64,000 nucleotides of DNA from JAIVJG01 sp964236735 (GCA_964236735.1 CAXSFM010000016.1:1-64000); one strand, 5' to 3'. Shown: positions 10,601 to 20,401, counted from the stretch's first letter. Notes: generated from the sequence alone by a model not told the origin. Numbers and translations: made by a program.

Positions 10601-11009
10601 CAATGCCCGCGAGGAAGCGCGCGTCGGGGCTAAACGACAGCCCTGAAATCCCGTTGGCGTTTTTAATGGTTTGCACCGCCGTGCCGTCCAGCACATTCCA
10701 GACGACGACGTTTCCGTTGTAGTCGCCGCCCGCCAGAAGTTTTCCATCGCGGCTGATGCACAGCGCGACAGCCTGTGTCGTCAACGCCGTGAACGTTCGC
10801 AACTCCTTGCCCGTCGCCGTGTCCCACAGCTTAACCGTGCTGTCATCGCCCGTGCTGGCAAGCACGCGCCCGTCTGGACTGTAAACGACCTTTTCAATGA
10901 CCGCCGTGTGCCCCGTTTGCATTTGTAGTTGCGGGCGTTGCGCGTTTGACGAATCGGCGCAGCACAACGCGAAGGTGATGACGGCTGCGACATAAATAGA
11001 TTGGCGCAT
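7656..11009 (-). CDS. Exported WD40 propeller-caspase (C14) protein, paralogue B
   Basis: This 1,117-residue protein has the same architecture as paralogue A: a signal peptide ending near SSNAQ, WD40 repeats over about residues 30-660, a DGLFDGTP linker, an Ig-like segment and a caspase domain with H911 and C972. The propeller half differs clearly from paralogue A, but the last 250 residues are nearly the same. One WD40 stretch is almost identical to paralogue C: 74 bases at 9838-9911 match 13279-13352 exactly. The start ATG at 11009 sits directly before the signal peptide. Its neighbours lie 78 and 81 bases away on the same strand. Confidence 0.9.
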   Translation of the reverse strand: MRQSIYVAAVITFALCCADSSNAQRPQLQMQTGHTAVIEKVVYSPDGRVLASTGDDSTVKLWDTATGKELRTFTALTTQAVALCISRDGKLLAGGDYNGNVVVWNVLDGTAVQTIKNANGISGLSFSPDARFLAGIDSSNDAGVQAQGIYVWNVANGQLTRSWRQPTAASTGSLRVAFSPDGQSIVAGGGTNNNINFLSVATGELTKTLAGHTKTISGLSFSSDGRMLASSSWDGSVKVWDVASGAVLQNFVRQYKEVYSVAFSPDAQLLVASSDISDEKVRVWRISDGQMLYSIPDFNDLALDAAFSSDNHTIAVATQHDGITLHNAADGKKIGALKGASKGGLNSVLDISMSANGRTLASARFNGGIEVWDLVNSTMRVYGKDVAGGFSSVAISADGRLLAGGAHDERVLLWDTATGELRQSFKSINGQRPLLFSRDGRLLFNGTKDGEAYVVKVWDTATGAEVRTLTGLIDFPNELALSPDNQTLAVGLFGNHDNVLLFSVKDGALLKTISGLKNYVSALAYSPDGRTLAAGCADNNVYLWNVADGALLHTLTGLNDPTQLANGANDLVYSPDGKTLAGASSNHKIKLWNAATGAEIRTLVGHTSGVDTVVYSPDGSKLLSGSRDTNIKVWNAATGAELCSMIGGGGATDDWLVITPDGLFDGTPASWRNLDWRFSPALYDISAVELFFNEFYYPNLLGEIMAGRNVKVAQDIAQKDRRQPQVSLTTSAGGNGSIATPIVNVTIKIANAPAGAQDVRLFRNGSLVHVWHGDALAGKTEATLTANLPIIAGENRLTAYAFNHDNVKSSDAVIVINGAESLRHKGIAYVLAVGVNAYANKDFDLKYAVADAQDFSNEWKTQQTILQNYASTQTIALNDAQATKANILKALAVLKAKVKPEDALVIYFAGHGTAQQNRFYLIPNDLGYEGGRDAIDEAGLKTILAHSISDIELEDALEGVDAGQLLMVIDACNSGQALESEEKRRGPMNSKGLAQLAYEKGMYILTAAQSYQAAQEASKFGHGFLTFALVEEGIKQTKADDEPKDGKVVAREWFDYATQRVPQMQVELMKETSGRGVKVAFVKGEEQIADPAERNVQRPRVFYRRELEAQPLVVAKP

Positions 11010-11090
11010 GATAATGTTTCCCTCAATTCTGTTTGAACCGAAATTATAACGACGTGTGACTGAGCGCAGACTGCTCGATATGTGCGAGCC

Positions 11091-14000
11091 TTACGGTTTC
11101 GCGACGACGAGCGGCTGCGCTTCCTGCTCCCTGCGATAGAAGACGCGCGGACGCTGCACGTTGCGCTCGGCGGGATCCGTGATTGTCTCTTCGCCTTTCA
11201 CGAATGCGACTTTGACGCCGCGCCCGCTCGTCTCCTTCATCAATTCAACTTGCATCTGCGGCACGCGCTGCGTCGCGTAATCAAACCATTCTCTAACAAT
11301 CACGCTGCCGTCCTTCGGTTCATCGTCAGCCTTGCTTTGCTTGATGCCTTCTTCAACGAGCGCGAAAGTTAAGAAACCATGTCCGAACTTCGACGCCTCC
11401 TGCGCTGCTTGATAACTCTGCGCGGCGGTAAGGATGTACATGCCTTTCTCGTAGGCGAGTTGTGCAAGTCCCTTCGAGTTCATCGGCCCCCTGCGCTTCT
11501 CTTCCGACTCTAACGCTTGGCCTGAGTTGCAGGCATCAATCACCATCAGGAGTTGTCCCGCGTCAATCTTCTCAATGGCGTCTTGTAGCTCAAGATCAGA
11601 GACGCTGTGCGCGAGGATGGTTTTTAATCCCGCTTCATCAATCGCGTCGCGCCCGCCTTCGTAACCGAGATCGTGCGGGATGAGATAGAAGCGATTCTGT
11701 TGCGCCGTGCCGTGACCGGCGAAATAGATGACGACGGCATCTTCGGGCTTGGCCTTCGCCGCGAGGTCTATCAGGAATTTTAATATCGCGGGCTTCGTCG
11801 CCTGCACGTTGGTGAGCGTCGTGACCTGACTACGCTCGTAGGTTTGCAAGCGTGCTTGTTGAGCTTGCCATTCAGTGCTGAAATCCTGTGCGTCTGCAAC
11901 GGCATACTTCAAATCGAAATCATGGTTGGCGTAAGCGTTGACACCAACGGCGAGGACATACGCGATGCCCTTGCGTATTAAACTCTCCGCGCCTGTGAGC
12001 ATCAACGAGGCGTCCGCGCTTTTGACGTTATCGTGATTGAAGGCGTAAGCCGTTAGACGATTCTCTCCGGCGATGACGGGAACATTCGCGGTCAACGTCG
12101 CATCTGTTTTTCCCTGCAAGACATCGCCATGCCAGACCTTCACGAGAGAGCCGTTGCGGAAGAGGCGCACGTCCTGCGCTCCGGCGGGGGCGTTGCTGAT
12201 TTTGATTTGCACGCCCGCGCTCGGTGCGGTCAAGGCAGCAGTTGATGCGCCGCCGTTCGCGCTCGTCGTCAAACTTACTTGCGGCTGGCGACGATCTTTC
12301 TGTGCGATGTCCTGCGCGGCTTTTGTCTGGCGTCCGGCCATGATCTCGCCCAAAAGGTTCGGGTAATAAAATTCATTGAAGAAGATTTCGACGGGCGAGA
12401 TGTCGTAGAGCGCGGGCGAGAATCGCCAGTCGAGGTTACGCCATGATGGGGGCGTGCCGTCGAAGAGTCCGTCGGGTGTGACGACGATCCAGTCGTCCGT
12501 GTTTGTGCCCGCGCCGAGCAATGTGCAGAGTTCCGCGCCCGTCGCAGCGTTCCACACTTTGATGCTCGTGTCGCGGCTGCCGCTCAAGAGCTTGCTGCTG
12601 TCCGGCGAAAAAACGAGCGTGTCAATCTGCCTGGTGTGTCCGAGCAGCGTGCGGAGTTCCGTTCCCGTCGCAGCATCCCAGAGCGTCAGCGAGCTATCCT
12701 CAAAGCCGCTCGCCAGAGTTTTCCCGTCGGGACTGAAAACAAGAGCATCAACCCAACGCAGGAACTTCCGCTCATGCTGCCTGGTCAGTGCGCGAAGCTG
12801 TGAGCCGTCGGCGACGTTCCACAAAATCAAAGTTTCATCCCAACTGCCACTGGCGAGCGTGCGCCCGTCTGGACTGAAGGCTAAAGCCGAGACGACGTTT
12901 TTATGTCCGCCGAGCGTCCTTAACAAAGAGCCGTCCCTGACATTGAATAACAGCACATTGTCTTTGTTATCATTCGTCCCAACGGCGAGCGTCTGACCGT
13001 CTGGACTGAGTGCGAGTTGGTTTGGATAATCTTTGAAGCCTGTCAGCGTAGCTGTTACTGCACCCGTCGCCGTGTCATACACTTTGACCACCTTCGCGTC
13101 ACCATCTCGGAGTCCATTGAAAAGCAAACGCCCGTCGCGGCTGAAGAGAATTGGCCTTAAACCGTTAAGGCTTGTGAAAGTATGACGCAGTTCGCCCGTC
13201 GCCGTATCCCAGAGCAAGAGCCTTTCATCATGCGTGCCGCCTGCGAGCAAACGCCCGTCGGCGCTGATGGCGACGGAAGAGAAACCTCCGGCCACGTCTT
13301 TGCCATAGACGCGCATCGTGCTGTTGACCAAATCCCAGACCTCGATGCCGCCATTGCCGCGCGCGCTCGCCAGTTGCCTGCCGTTAGCCGTCAAAGACAT
13401 TCGGACGACGGAGTTGTCGCTGCCTCTGGACGCGCCTTTGAATGCGCCGGTCATTTTTCCGTCCGCAGCGTTATGTAAGGTGAGGCCGTCCTTTCCGGTG
13501 GCCGAGGCGATGGTGTGATCGTCTGGGCTGAACGTGGCGTAGAAAGCGAGGCCCGTGAAGTCATGGAGTGTGGTGAGCAACTGTCCATCGGCGACGCGCC
13601 AGACCTTTACAGTGCTGTCTGCCTTATCGCTGGTAGTGACGAGCATCTGATCGTCGTGACTAAACCGGACGCTGGAAAATCTTGCATTATTTTCCGCAAG
13701 AGTTTGTCGCGCGACCCCGCTCGTGACATCCCACAGCCTGACCGAAGAATCATCACTCGCACTGGCGAGCGTGCGTCCATCGGAACTAAAAGCGAGGCTG
13801 TTGATATCCTTTGTGTGACCGGCAAACGATTTGCTCAACTCGCCCGTCGCCACATTCCAGAAGTTGATATTGTTGTTGGCGTCACCGCCGCCCGTGACGA
13901 TTGTCTGTCCATCAGGGCTAAACACGACGGCATACGCAGACTTCGGCGTTTGCCAGGTGCGCGTCACTTGCCCGCTCGCGACATTCCAGATGGTGACTCT

Positions 14001-14447
14001 GTGTTCATCAACGCTCCCCGTCGTGCTTCGATAGCTGACGCCCGCCAGCGAACGATTATCGCGGCTGAATGCCAGATCGTTGACCGTGAGTTCGTTGGTA
14101 ATGAGGTGCAGGAGCGTGCCATCCTGCACGTTCCAGATTGCGATGTTGCCCGCGTAATCTCCACCCGCCAACAAGACCCCGTCACGGCTCATCGAAAGTG
14201 CCCTGACGGTTGTGGTCAGCGAAGTGAATGTCCGCAACTCTCTCCCCGTCGCCGTGTCCCACAACTTGACCGTGCTGTCTGAACTCGAACTGGCGATGAC
14301 GCGCCCGTTCGGACTATAAACCACTCCGACAACTGAACTGACATGACCCGTTTGTAATTGCAGTTGCGGGCGTTGCGCGGCAGCCGGAACGATGAGCATG
14401 AAACAACAGACGCTGAAGGCACAGAGATGTCGGAGGTTGAGACGCAT
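11091..14447 (-). CDS. Exported WD40 propeller-caspase (C14) protein, paralogue C
   Basis: The protein has 1,118 residues: a signal peptide (cleavage near PAAAQ), WD40 repeats to about residue 660, a DGLFDGTP linker, an Ig-like segment and a caspase domain with catalytic H912 (GHGTA) and C973 (DACNSG). A 203-bp tract inside the protease-coding part (11248-11450) is identical to 14676-14878 of paralogue D, synonymous sites included, which points to gene conversion or recent copying. The gene starts 71 bases after paralogue D ends. Like its paralogues it is predicted to be exported and proteolytic, with the propellers as the variable recognition part. Confidence 0.9.
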   Translation of the reverse strand: MRLNLRHLCAFSVCCFMLIVPAAAQRPQLQLQTGHVSSVVGVVYSPNGRVIASSSSDSTVKLWDTATGRELRTFTSLTTTVRALSMSRDGVLLAGGDYAGNIAIWNVQDGTLLHLITNELTVNDLAFSRDNRSLAGVSYRSTTGSVDEHRVTIWNVASGQVTRTWQTPKSAYAVVFSPDGQTIVTGGGDANNNINFWNVATGELSKSFAGHTKDINSLAFSSDGRTLASASDDSSVRLWDVTSGVARQTLAENNARFSSVRFSHDDQMLVTTSDKADSTVKVWRVADGQLLTTLHDFTGLAFYATFSPDDHTIASATGKDGLTLHNAADGKMTGAFKGASRGSDNSVVRMSLTANGRQLASARGNGGIEVWDLVNSTMRVYGKDVAGGFSSVAISADGRLLAGGTHDERLLLWDTATGELRHTFTSLNGLRPILFSRDGRLLFNGLRDGDAKVVKVYDTATGAVTATLTGFKDYPNQLALSPDGQTLAVGTNDNKDNVLLFNVRDGSLLRTLGGHKNVVSALAFSPDGRTLASGSWDETLILWNVADGSQLRALTRQHERKFLRWVDALVFSPDGKTLASGFEDSSLTLWDAATGTELRTLLGHTRQIDTLVFSPDSSKLLSGSRDTSIKVWNAATGAELCTLLGAGTNTDDWIVVTPDGLFDGTPPSWRNLDWRFSPALYDISPVEIFFNEFYYPNLLGEIMAGRQTKAAQDIAQKDRRQPQVSLTTSANGGASTAALTAPSAGVQIKISNAPAGAQDVRLFRNGSLVKVWHGDVLQGKTDATLTANVPVIAGENRLTAYAFNHDNVKSADASLMLTGAESLIRKGIAYVLAVGVNAYANHDFDLKYAVADAQDFSTEWQAQQARLQTYERSQVTTLTNVQATKPAILKFLIDLAAKAKPEDAVVIYFAGHGTAQQNRFYLIPHDLGYEGGRDAIDEAGLKTILAHSVSDLELQDAIEKIDAGQLLMVIDACNSGQALESEEKRRGPMNSKGLAQLAYEKGMYILTAAQSYQAAQEASKFGHGFLTFALVEEGIKQSKADDEPKDGSVIVREWFDYATQRVPQMQVELMKETSGRGVKVAFVKGEETITDPAERNVQRPRVFYRREQEAQPLVVAKP

Positions 14448-14518
14448 TGGGGTTTCCTTTTATTCATCAACGACGAGACGTTATTCTGCGTGGTAAGAAG
14501 AATCTTTAGAGTCAATTT

Positions 14519-17500
14519 CTACGGCTTTGCAACGACGAGCGGCTGCGCTTCCTGTTCCCTGCGATAGAAAACGCGCGGACGCTGCACGTTACGTTCATTA
14601 GGGTCGGCAATCTGTTCTTCGCCTTTCACAAATGCGACTTTGACGCCGCGCCCGTTCGTTTCCTTCATCAACTCGACTTGCATCTGCGGCACGCGCTGCG
14701 TCGCGTAATCAAACCATTCTCTAACAATCACGCTGCCGTCCTTCGGTTCATCGTCAGCCTTGCTTTGCTTGATGCCTTCTTCAACGAGCGCGAAAGTTAA
14801 GAAACCATGTCCGAACTTCGACGCCTCCTGCGCTGCTTGATAACTCTGCGCGGCGGTAAGGATGTACATGCCTTTCTCATACGCAAGTTGCGCCAGCCCT
14901 TTCGAGTTCATCGGCCCTCTGCGCTTCTCTTCCGACTCTAAAGCTTGTCCAGAGTTGCAGGCGTCAATGACCATCAATAACTGTCCGGCATCTACGCCTT
15001 CGAGTGCATCCTGCAACTCAAGATCGGAGACGCTGTGCGCGAGAATCGTTTTCAACCCCGCTTCATCAATCGCGTCGCGCCCGCCTTCGTAACCGAGGTC
15101 GTGCGGGATGAGGTAGAACCTGTTTGCTTGCGCCGTGCCGTGTCCGGCGAAGTAGATAATGAGGGCGTCTTCCGGCTTCACTTTCGCTTTCAGATCAGCG
15201 AGAGCTTTCAGGATGTTGGCCTTCGTCGCGTCCGCATCTTTGAGCGCGATGATTTCTGTGCTGGTGAAAGTTTGCAGTTTCGTTTGCTGCGTGCGCCATT
15301 CGTCGCTGAAATCCTGCGCGTCGGCGACGGCGTACTTCAAATCAAAATCTTTATTGGCGTAACTGTTGACGCCGACGGCGAGAACGTAAGCGACGCCTTT
15401 GCGTTTGAGTGAATCCGCGCCTGTGATGTCTAAGATTGTGTCTGTGCTTTTGACATTGTCGTGATTGAAAGCGTAAGCCGTCAGACGGTTCTCTCCGGCG
15501 ATGAGCGGGACGATTGCGCTCAAGGTCGCTTCCGTTTTTCCCTGCAAGACATCGCCGTGCCAGACCTTCACAAGCGAGCCGTTGCGGAAGAGGCGCACGT
15601 CTTGCGCTCCGGCGGGTGCGTTGTTGATTTTGATTTGCGCGTTGATGGTCGGTGTGTTCGCGGCCACTTTCGCGGAAGCGTCGCCCGCGTCCGTCGTTAG
15701 ATTTACCTGCGGTTGGCGACGATCTTTTTGCGAGATTGATTGCGGGGCTTTCGGGTGCTGGCCGCGCATGATTTCGGTGAGGAGTCCCGGATAATAAAAG
15801 TCGCTGAAGAAGGCTTCGGCGGGCGCGACATCGCGGAGCGCGTTGGAGAATCGCCAGAGGACTTTGTTCCACGCGGCAGGCGAGCCGTCAAACAATCCGT
15901 CGGGCGTGATGACGAGCCAGTCGTTGTCGCCGAAGGTCAGGAGCGTCGCGATTTCTTCGCCGCTCGCGACATCCCAGATGATTGTTTTCGAGTCCCACGC
16001 GCCGGTGATGAGTTGTTTGCCATCGTGTGAGAAACTCGCCGCGCCGTAGAAGACTCCGGTATGCCCGTTGAGCGTGTGCAGCACGCGGCGTGTGGCGGCG
16101 TCGGCCAAAATTATTTTGCTGTCATCGTCGGATGCTTTGTAGAAATAAGTTTTCCCGTCAGGGCTGAGATGAGAGGCCAGGATGCTGTTCTTTGCGCTTA
16201 AGGCGGAGGGAGCTGTGTTCAGCAGTTTGCCTGTTTCGGCGCTCAATAACAGTTTGTTTTTTTCCGTCTCCACGACCAGAGTTTTGCCGTCCGCTTTGAA
16301 CTGTAGTTCTATGACAGACGCATTGACCGGAATGTTGCGGAGTTTTTCACGCCGCGCGACATCCCAGATGTAGATGCTGTTGTGCGCGTCCGCACCGCTA
16401 CTGCCGCCGCTCGCAAGCAGATGACCGTCAGGGCTGAATGCCAGCACCCCACCGAAGTCGCAGGGGAAGGCCGCGACCTCTAGGTTGTCCGCGTCGAGGA
16501 GCTTGATCTCATATTGCGGATTGTCGTAACTGACTTCCACATAATAGGCGAGCAGTTTTCCGTCGGGGCTGTACGTCAAACCTCCCGGCGTTCCGGTTTC
16601 GCCCTTTCCGCGCGGAATCTCCGGCATCACGCGCGAGCGCATCCCCCCGCTCGTCGCATCCCAGACCTTGACGATGTTCGCTTCTTCGTAGCGATTGCTG
16701 TTGACCGCGAGCGCCTTGCCGTTCGGACTCGCCGCCACAGAGCCGATTAAATCGCGACGGCCTTCAAGGATGAACGGCGCGCCTTCGCTTTTCGTCACGT
16801 CAAATAGCGCGACGTTCGAGCCGTCCTCTGAACATGCCGCGACAGTCCTGCCGTCTGGACTGACGGCGATGCCCGTCACTTCTTCCTGCGTGTGAAAGTT
16901 TTGGAAAACAAGCGGCGAGGCGAAAAGCTGTTTCCTCGTCGCGCTGTCCCACACTTTGACCGCGCCGCCGACGCTGGTCGCGATGGTCTTCCCGTTGGGG
17001 CTGTAAGAAATCGCCGGACAATATTCGCAAGCAACACTCGGCGCGGGCGCGCCCGTCGCCACGTCGAAGAACGAAGGCTGTGTCAGCGAATAGCCAATGG
17101 CGAGCGTCTTGCCGTCAGGACTGAGCGCGAGCGTCTGACCGTTCGTGACATCGAAGGTGCGAACGGAAGTTCCTGTCGCGATGTTCCAGAGCCGCGCGTC
17201 CTCGCTGCTGAGGGTGGCAAGATTTTTGCCGTCGGGCGTGAACGCGAGACCGACGTGTCCGAGCGTCGCATCATCGCTTGAGATTTCGCGCACGACGCGC
17301 CCCGTCGTCACGTCCCATAGCTTGAGCGTCTTGCTCTGCGTACCGCCGATGGCAATCGTCCTGTTGTCGGGACTAAAAGCGAGAGCCTTCACCTCAAAGG
17401 GCGCGGCCTTATACTCGCGCACGACGCGCCCTGTTTCCACATCCCAAACGACGACGAGCGTGGCAATATCAAGATTGCTGTTATCGTCGCCGCCCGCCGC

Positions 17501-17779
17501 CGCGAGCAGTTTGCCGTCGGGACTGAAAGCGATACAGTTGACGACAAAGATGCTGCCTCGATAGACGCGCAGTTCGCGATGCGTCGCGAGTTCCCAGACG
17601 CGCACGGTCTTATCAATGCTGCCGCTCGCCAGAAGTTTTCCGTCGGGACTAAAGGCGACGGAGCGCACGCCGTCCGTGTGTCCCGTCTGAATTACAATTT
17701 GCGGGCGTTGCCCGTTCGATGAAACGGCGTGACATAGAAAGCAGACGATCACAGTTGCGAGATAGAGAGACCGGCGCAT
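14519..17779 (-). CDS. Exported WD40 propeller-caspase (C14) protein, paralogue D
   Basis: At 1,086 residues this is the shortest and most divergent of the four paralogues. A signal peptide (about 1-23) is followed by WD40 repeats that diverge strongly from the other copies, a DGLFDGSP linker, an Ig-like segment and a caspase domain with H880 (GHGTA) and C941 (DACNSG). The last 250 residues remain nearly identical to the other three proteins. It is the first of the four to be transcribed and follows the DUF4384 gene by 63 bases. Both catalytic residues are present, so an active protease is expected. Confidence 0.9.
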   Translation of the reverse strand: MRRSLYLATVIVCFLCHAVSSNGQRPQIVIQTGHTDGVRSVAFSPDGKLLASGSIDKTVRVWELATHRELRVYRGSIFVVNCIAFSPDGKLLAAAGGDDNSNLDIATLVVVWDVETGRVVREYKAAPFEVKALAFSPDNRTIAIGGTQSKTLKLWDVTTGRVVREISSDDATLGHVGLAFTPDGKNLATLSSEDARLWNIATGTSVRTFDVTNGQTLALSPDGKTLAIGYSLTQPSFFDVATGAPAPSVACEYCPAISYSPNGKTIATSVGGAVKVWDSATRKQLFASPLVFQNFHTQEEVTGIAVSPDGRTVAACSEDGSNVALFDVTKSEGAPFILEGRRDLIGSVAASPNGKALAVNSNRYEEANIVKVWDATSGGMRSRVMPEIPRGKGETGTPGGLTYSPDGKLLAYYVEVSYDNPQYEIKLLDADNLEVAAFPCDFGGVLAFSPDGHLLASGGSSGADAHNSIYIWDVARREKLRNIPVNASVIELQFKADGKTLVVETEKNKLLLSAETGKLLNTAPSALSAKNSILASHLSPDGKTYFYKASDDDSKIILADAATRRVLHTLNGHTGVFYGAASFSHDGKQLITGAWDSKTIIWDVASGEEIATLLTFGDNDWLVITPDGLFDGSPAAWNKVLWRFSNALRDVAPAEAFFSDFYYPGLLTEIMRGQHPKAPQSISQKDRRQPQVNLTTDAGDASAKVAANTPTINAQIKINNAPAGAQDVRLFRNGSLVKVWHGDVLQGKTEATLSAIVPLIAGENRLTAYAFNHDNVKSTDTILDITGADSLKRKGVAYVLAVGVNSYANKDFDLKYAVADAQDFSDEWRTQQTKLQTFTSTEIIALKDADATKANILKALADLKAKVKPEDALIIYFAGHGTAQANRFYLIPHDLGYEGGRDAIDEAGLKTILAHSVSDLELQDALEGVDAGQLLMVIDACNSGQALESEEKRRGPMNSKGLAQLAYEKGMYILTAAQSYQAAQEASKFGHGFLTFALVEEGIKQSKADDEPKDGSVIVREWFDYATQRVPQMQVELMKETNGRGVKVAFVKGEEQIADPNERNVQRPRVFYRREQEAQPLVVAKP

Positions 17780-17842
17780 GATGATGTTTTCCTCAAGACC
17801 GTGTGAAGAGACTCGGTTGAAGCGGCTCGACTCATCAACGCT

Positions 17843-18736
17843 TTAGCGATGCTTCAGCGTCAGCTTGAAGCCAATCGGTTTCGCCAGAGCCTCATCGGAC
17901 GCCAGCACGTAGCTGTCCGTGTTGTCTTCGACCATTTTCAAATCGCGACCGCCCGTGAGAGCGCGCGAGTTGAGCGCGGCGAGTATCTCCTGCTCCTCTG
18001 TCTGCGGCGCGGCGGCAGCAGCAGCAGTCGGCGCGGGCGTCTGTCCGTTCGACGCGCTCGTGTTGCTGTTGTCGTTGCCGCTGTGATTGTCGGGCGTTGA
18101 TGTGTTCGCGTGCGGAGTCGCAGCAGAGGCGTGGTTGTTGCCGCTGTTATTGCCGTTGCCGCTGTTGTTATTAACCGTCGTGGTCGTCGCGGCGGGACTC
18201 GCGGCGTGCGTGGCGGCGGTGCTGATCTGCGTCACTTCCTGAATCTCGCGCTTCGACATAATGAATGTCAGTTGCTCTGCGCCCGCCGTGTTGTCGAACT
18301 CAAACCACGCTTCGCCCTGCGGCACGGTGTAGTCGGCAGTCCTGCCGATGTGATTGCTCACGCCCTCATAAGGAAAGAGCAGGCTGCGCTTGCCCGAAGA
18401 GCCTTCATTGATGATGACGACGTAGCCGGGAAAGTTCATCGCGAAATGGAAACGCACTTTGTCGCCGGCCTGAAAAGTCGTCTTTGAAGACACCCAACGG
18501 ACGCGCCCTCCGCGATCAAGCTCGACGCGCACGCGCACGCCGGGGCGACCCGATGCGGGTTTGCTCGCGGTGGTGGCGGCAGTCGCAGGCGTCGTCGCCG
18601 TCTCGCTTTTGTTGTAGGTGTTGTAGAGATCGCGCGGGCCGCTCGATTGCGCCGCGCCGCCGGTTTGCGCGAAAGTGTGTTGCGCCGCCACCGCAGACAA
18701 AAACAGGCAGGCCGTGATGATGATTAGTTTTTTCAT
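17843..18736 (-). CDS. Secreted DUF4384-domain protein
   Basis: This 297-residue protein has a signal peptide (about 1-23). A DUF4384-type beta domain spans about residues 70-175 and is recognised by phrases such as FQAGDKVRFHF, GYVVIINEG and LLFPYEG. A low-complexity Ala/Thr/Asn/Ser-rich linker (about 175-245) and a short basic C-terminal segment follow. DUF4384 often accompanies caspase or kinase domains in bacteria and is thought to be a binding module; here it stands alone between caspase genes and may partner with them. The ATG at 18736 has an AAAGGA site about 10 bases upstream. The function is unknown. Confidence 0.75.
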   Translation of the reverse strand: MKKLIIITACLFLSAVAAQHTFAQTGGAAQSSGPRDLYNTYNKSETATTPATAATTASKPASGRPGVRVRVELDRGGRVRWVSSKTTFQAGDKVRFHFAMNFPGYVVIINEGSSGKRSLLFPYEGVSNHIGRTADYTVPQGEAWFEFDNTAGAEQLTFIMSKREIQEVTQISTAATHAASPAATTTTVNNNSGNGNNSGNNHASAATPHANTSTPDNHSGNDNSNTSASNGQTPAPTAAAAAAPQTEEQEILAALNSRALTGGRDLKMVEDNTDSYVLASDEALAKPIGFKLTLKHR

Positions 18737-18768
18737 GTCGTGTTTGATCCTTTATCGGTCGGACACTA

Positions 18769-20313
18769 TTATTCGGCGGTTAAGCGAAAGGCGAGGATGG
18801 CGTAGCCCGCCTTCGCGCCCTGTTTGACTTCGAGCGTGCTGAGAAAAGTCTGATAGCCTTCGCGCACGACTTTGATGGGATAGACGCCCGCCTTGATGTT
18901 CGTTCCCTTCTCGTCGGAGTTGAAGACGCCGCTCGCGTTCGTGCGTCCGAGCATCAAAATATCTTCGCGCCGGATTTCGCCTTTGACGGGTTTGACGCCC
19001 GGCTTGAAAATCGCGAACGAACACTTATCGAGCAGGCGACCCGAAGAGTCCATCACGAGCAACAACACTTTGAGCGGCGCGGCGGGAGCAGACGCGACAG
19101 TGGCGCTGCCACTCGCGCTTGAGGTTGATGAGGTTGACGCTGGCGTCGTGGTTTGAGACGCCGGCGTCGCCTGAGCGGGCGCGGCAGTAGCCGCGTGCGG
19201 CGTGGATGTTGTCGTCGCGGCAGAAGAAGTTGCTGTCGTCGTGGCGGTGGCGGGAGCAATCGCCTGTGACGGCGCGATACCCGGCGATGCGCCCGGCAGC
19301 GAAAAGATTTGCTCGTCGAGATTGCCGCTGTAGAAGCGCGTGTCGAGTTGCGGGTCTTGATTGTCCTTCGACAATTTCTTGATGATGTACTCGGAGTTCT
19401 CGTAGAGTTCTCTGTAAGTGATCTGCCCGCCTTTTAAGGCCACGAGCTTTTGAAAGACATACGAGAACAGACCGCACGGCTGTCCCTTGTCGTCTCTCCA
19501 TTCGGACGAAGGCTGGAGACTATTCGACGATGAAATGACGAGATACCTGCCGCCGAGATCGCGCGCGGCGGCGCGATGCTGCGTCGCGGGTTTCTGTAAC
19601 TGGTCGAGCGAGACGCCGAGCGCGTCCGTCAATTTCATCGAGCGCGTTTTGTAGAGGTCGCGCCCCTGCGTGCCGGAGAAGCAACTGTCCGTCAGGTAGT
19701 TGACGACCGCTCCCTGACCGGCGAATTTCGAGAAGCGCGCGTACAGTTCATCGTCGAGAATCAAGTTGTGCCACGGCTTGCCGCTCGAAGTGTTGCGACT
19801 GTCTATGGGGCAGATGGCGGCGTCATATTTGCCATCTTCAAAGAACGGCTTGTTTTCGTTGCGCGGGTCTGGAGCGAAGTGGAGCGTTTCGGTTTCGTCC
19901 TGCTCTTCCGAATACGAGTCGGGAAAGAGCGTGCCGTGGCCGGAGTAGGCGAAGACGAACAAATCGTCTTTGTGCAACATCGCGGCGAAGCTGTCGAGCT
20001 TGGCGAGAATATTCTCGCGTGTGGCTTGCTCGTCCGTCAGCATGACGACGTTTGAGGCGGCGAAGCCGAAGTTATTGATGAGCATCTCGCGCAGATTCGT
20101 CACATCGTTGACGCATCCGTTCAAGGCATTGCCCGGATACTTGTTGACGCCGACGAGCATCGCGTACTTGACCGGCGCGGCCATCGCGTTCGTCGTAGCG
20201 ATGCGCGCGCGCGTCAACACACGCGCGTGAACATCAGGCGGCGAAGCCGAAAGCGTTGACAGCAAAAGCAGCAAGCAGAGTGACAGTGTCGAGGCCGTGC
20301 GACGTTGAGACAT
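18769..20313 (-). CDS. Secreted caspase-like (C14) protein with C-terminal beta domain
   Basis: The chosen start is the ATG at 20313, with GGAG nine bases upstream and an immediate signal peptide (MSQRRTAS...). A longer in-frame extension would run into the neighbouring gene and has no signal peptide. The 514-residue protein has a caspase-fold domain (about 45-300) with H126 (YSGHGT) and C211 (DSCFSG). An Ala/Thr/Pro-rich linker (about 310-385) follows, then a domain of about 120 residues resembling carboxypeptidase regulatory-like folds (GRLLDKCSFAIF, AGVYPIKVVREGY). It has no WD40 repeats. It lies between the metacaspase-DUF4384 gene (88 bases upstream) and the DUF4384 gene (32 bases downstream), so it is likely part of the same transcript. 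Confidence 0.85.
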   Translation of the reverse strand: MSQRRTASTLSLCLLLLLSTLSASPPDVHARVLTRARIATTNAMAAPVKYAMLVGVNKYPGNALNGCVNDVTNLREMLINNFGFAASNVVMLTDEQATRENILAKLDSFAAMLHKDDLFVFAYSGHGTLFPDSYSEEQDETETLHFAPDPRNENKPFFEDGKYDAAICPIDSRNTSSGKPWHNLILDDELYARFSKFAGQGAVVNYLTDSCFSGTQGRDLYKTRSMKLTDALGVSLDQLQKPATQHRAAARDLGGRYLVISSSNSLQPSSEWRDDKGQPCGLFSYVFQKLVALKGGQITYRELYENSEYIIKKLSKDNQDPQLDTRFYSGNLDEQIFSLPGASPGIAPSQAIAPATATTTATSSAATTTSTPHAATAAPAQATPASQTTTPASTSSTSSASGSATVASAPAAPLKVLLLVMDSSGRLLDKCSFAIFKPGVKPVKGEIRREDILMLGRTNASGVFNSDEKGTNIKAGVYPIKVVREGYQTFLSTLEVKQGAKAGYAILAFRLTAE

Positions 20314-20401
20314 AAGATAAACTCCAGTTAATTTGAAATGTGGTTGGTGTAAGAACGGGAAAGCGGCAAACGTCACTGCTTCCCTGTTTTGTGACGCGCG
20401 C

